64,000 bases of DNA. Source: Ruegeria sp. Ofav3-42. GTDB lineage: Bacteria > Pseudomonadota > Alphaproteobacteria > Rhodobacterales > Rhodobacteraceae. Shown in pieces: positions 62,325 through 64,000 of this stretch. The notes under the pieces are model-generated. The model did not search any database. It saw only the letters and a program-made list of their open reading frames with translations, and was not told the origin of the DNA. Location: the NCBI RefSeq assembly GCF_022347725.1, contig NZ_JAKRGB010000006.1, forward strand, positions 1 to 64,000, in the 5' to 3' direction. Both the position numbers and the translations under genes were made by a program. Each line of letters opens with the position of its first letter. Position 1 is the first letter of the stretch.

Positions 62325-63653
62325 TCAGTAACCAGCGTCCGGCCGTACTTTTGACCCATCCGTGAAACGGGACAGGCGAAAGGCGGCCGGATCTACGCAT
62401 GGCGTGGTTCCACAGACCAGGTCGGCCATCAATCGGCCCGCACCGGGACCGATGCCAAAGCCGTGACCTGAAAAACCTGTGGCAATGAACATCCCCGGTA
62501 TTTCATCGACGCTGGACATGACCGGAATAGCGTCCGGCGTGACATCGATCAAACCTGCCCAGCTTTGGACAATCTCGGCCTGATCCAGTGACGGAAACCC
62601 TTTGCGTGCACGCGCCCAGGCTTGCCTCAGCGCCTTGGCAGAGGGTTCCGGATCAAGAACGCGGCAATGCTCGAACGGCGTGACGTCGGTGGGCAGCCAC
62701 GACCGGTCCTGTCCGGCCTCTGCCGCCCAGCGTTTTGAGAACCTGAATTGCAGGGATCGCCACTCCTGTCGGAATGCCGGAAGAAACTGCCAACCGAGCC
62801 GGAAACTGTCTGGCACGATGTCCACTGTGTTTTCATGTCCCGACGCAATCGTATAGCCGCCATCGGCCCTTTTTCGTATCGCGAAATCGTCGGACCACAG
62901 GGCGGTTTCTGGCCCATCCACCGGAGAGGTACGCAGAACCGTATTAAGTACCTTGAGCTGCGGCAGTTCGATACCGGCATTCCCGGCAAACAAACGAGAC
63001 CATGCGCCTCCGGCCAGAACAACACGCTCACAGGCGACCCGGCCACGCTCAGTAAAAACACCCGCGATTTGACCAGCCTGAACGTCCACACTGCGCACCG
63101 CACAGTTAGTCATCAAAGATGCGCCTTTGTCACGAGCGGCCTCGGCGATTGCGGGGGCCGCCCATTGCGGCTCGGCCCTGCCGTCCTGAGGCATATACAG
63201 GGCACAGTCCAATCCGGTCCTGTTCCCGGGTATCAGAGCCTCTAACTCACCCCCTGAAACCATCTTCGCACCGGTTTGCAATCCGTCTACGTGACGCGCC
63301 CAGCGCGCAAGGTTTTCCTGATCTCGTGCGCCCGAGGCTCCGAACACGATACCAGAGCGTTTAAAACCGGTTTCGCGGCCGATGCGGTGATCCAAGTTTT
63401 CCCAAATGTTCTGGGCCTCAAGAACCAGTGGAATTTCACGCAGGTCACGCATACCCAAACGGACCCATCCCCAGTTTCTGGAACTCTGCTCGCCCGCAAT
63501 CTGGCCTTTTTCGCACAACAGAACGGACGCGCCCCGCTCTGACAATTCCAGTGCGGTGGCGGTCCCAATGATTCCCCCGCCAATAACAACAACGTCCACG
63601 GCTTTGGGCAGGTTAAGATCAGGTTCAATGGGGGTTGGCTTTGGGCCGGGCAT
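62325..63653 (-). CDS. FAD-dependent amine/D-amino-acid oxidase family oxidoreductase
   Basis: 442 residues of the DAO family. DVVVIGGGIIGTATALELSERGASVLLCEKG is the FAD Rossmann fold, followed by QIAGEQSSRNWGWVRLG, and the C-terminal GLIDVTPDAIPVMSSVDEIPGMFIATGFSGHGFGIGPGAGRLMADLVCG is the second FAD region. Substrate unknown: sarcosine, D-amino acids and related amines are possible. No signal peptide. Confidence 0.88.
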   Translation of the reverse strand: MPGPKPTPIEPDLNLPKAVDVVVIGGGIIGTATALELSERGASVLLCEKGQIAGEQSSRNWGWVRLGMRDLREIPLVLEAQNIWENLDHRIGRETGFKRSGIVFGASGARDQENLARWARHVDGLQTGAKMVSGGELEALIPGNRTGLDCALYMPQDGRAEPQWAAPAIAEAARDKGASLMTNCAVRSVDVQAGQIAGVFTERGRVACERVVLAGGAWSRLFAGNAGIELPQLKVLNTVLRTSPVDGPETALWSDDFAIRKRADGGYTIASGHENTVDIVPDSFRLGWQFLPAFRQEWRSLQFRFSKRWAAEAGQDRSWLPTDVTPFEHCRVLDPEPSAKALRQAWARARKGFPSLDQAEIVQSWAGLIDVTPDAIPVMSSVDEIPGMFIATGFSGHGFGIGPGAGRLMADLVCGTTPCVDPAAFRLSRFTDGSKVRPDAGY

Positions 63654-63806
63654 TTACCGCTCTTACTTCATTGCTCGGACCGCAATGAATGCCCGGTATC
63701 CGCCCATAGGCAACACGTCGGATGACGTGTGTTTCACAATTTTCAGAAGCTGTGACTATAGTGCCAGAATGATCCCAGACACTGATTGGTCAACTGAGCC
63801 CGACCG

Positions 63807-64000
63807 TTATGCGGCGCCGCACAGTTCAGCCCATTTTTGGCGCAACGTGGCTGCAAGTCCGGCGTCGTTGCCCGAGGATGCTTCGTTCAGGCTTTCCTGT
63901 GAAGGCAGTTCCGGAAGGATCGAAGAGATTGCCGGTTCGCGCTGCGGCCGTGGCGGCGCCTCGGCCTCCATCAGATCGGCAATCGCAGAATCAAGCTTTA
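63807..64000 (-). CDS. Partial unknown gene running off the right edge
   Basis: An open frame of 64 codons on the minus strand ends with TAA at 63807-63809 and continues past the window. The visible C-terminus (starting KLDSAIADLMEAEAPPRP, ending RQKWAELCGAA) is helical with a Pro-rich linker and is not recognised. The 5' part lies outside the window, so no function can be given. Confidence 0.6.
   Translation of the reverse strand, partial: KLDSAIADLMEAEAPPRPQREPAISSILPELPSQESLNEASSGNDAGLAATLRQKWAELCGAA

Noticed and set aside
61355..62359. 334-codon open frame antisense to the metallo-hydrolase
   Set aside because: The plus-strand protein has a Tat leader and HxHxDH motif; the antisense frame is a codon-bias shadow.

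Overview
This window looks like chromosomal DNA of an alphaproteobacterium of the order Rhodobacterales, most likely the Roseobacter group (Ruegeria-like). The grounds are GC-rich housekeeping genes, a class I lysyl-tRNA synthetase, an NDUFS4-type complex I accessory subunit, a LacI-controlled inositol cluster and several families typical of that group. The assignment rests on protein families read by eye; no search was run.

Layout. Positions 513-3037 hold the 5-oxoprolinase operon pxpB-pxpC-pxpA, followed by a two-domain VOC protein that resembles 4-hydroxyphenylpyruvate dioxygenase (3182-4429). Positions 4489-10432 are mixed housekeeping: a PBP5-type carboxypeptidase with a SPOR domain, a HAD hydrolase, ClpS, an RsmC-like methyltransferase, an SDR protein lacking the catalytic lysine, HemF and a small secreted protein. 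At 10621-12046 an HlyC-like lysine acyltransferase is coupled to a VCBS-Hint protein. The molybdate transporter modABC (12043-14586) follows.

Between a tRNA-Val (14816) and a tRNA-Arg (30379) lies a 15-kb myo-inositol uptake and catabolism locus: a LacI regulator, three Gfo/Idh/MocA dehydrogenases, iolC, two iolB-type genes, an iolJ-type aldolase, iolE, iolD, a phytanoyl-CoA-dioxygenase-like protein and a sugar ABC transporter. Four copies of the palindrome TTGCAACCGGTTGCAA (or one-base variants) sit at the promoters of the regulator and of all the transcription units, which points to one regulon. iolA is not in the window.

Positions 30401-49031 are again mainly chromosomal: a complex I subunit, uvrB, a MmcQ/YjbR protein, a stress protein, a parallel beta-helix spike-like protein, lysyl-tRNA synthetase, phhA/phhB with a divergent Lrp regulator, dacB and nadD. 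Accessory insertions interrupt it: an AT-rich gene joined to the uvrB stop codon, and an ORF6N (phage antirepressor-type) gene whose 5' end and palindromic leader are duplicated exactly 1020 bp upstream as a truncated fragment.

At 49070-52331 the ribosomal factor gene ettA is bracketed by two AT-rich accessory genes. One is unknown and shares a CATG start with ettA; the other is a deoxyribosyltransferase/TIR-like candidate effector. The remainder (52805-64000) has cspA, an L,D-transpeptidase, an SRAP-family protein with Pro instead of Cys at position 2, the tesA/ybbA/ybbP cluster, an NsrR-like regulator with a plausible binding site, gltX, a periplasmic metallo-hydrolase and an FAD oxidoreductase. 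A partial gene runs off the right edge.

The observations most worth following are the acyltransferase/Hint pair, the Pro2 SRAP protein, the HPPD-like protein, the four-site inositol regulon with its second IolB, the duplicated ORF6N leader and the gene pair around ettA.
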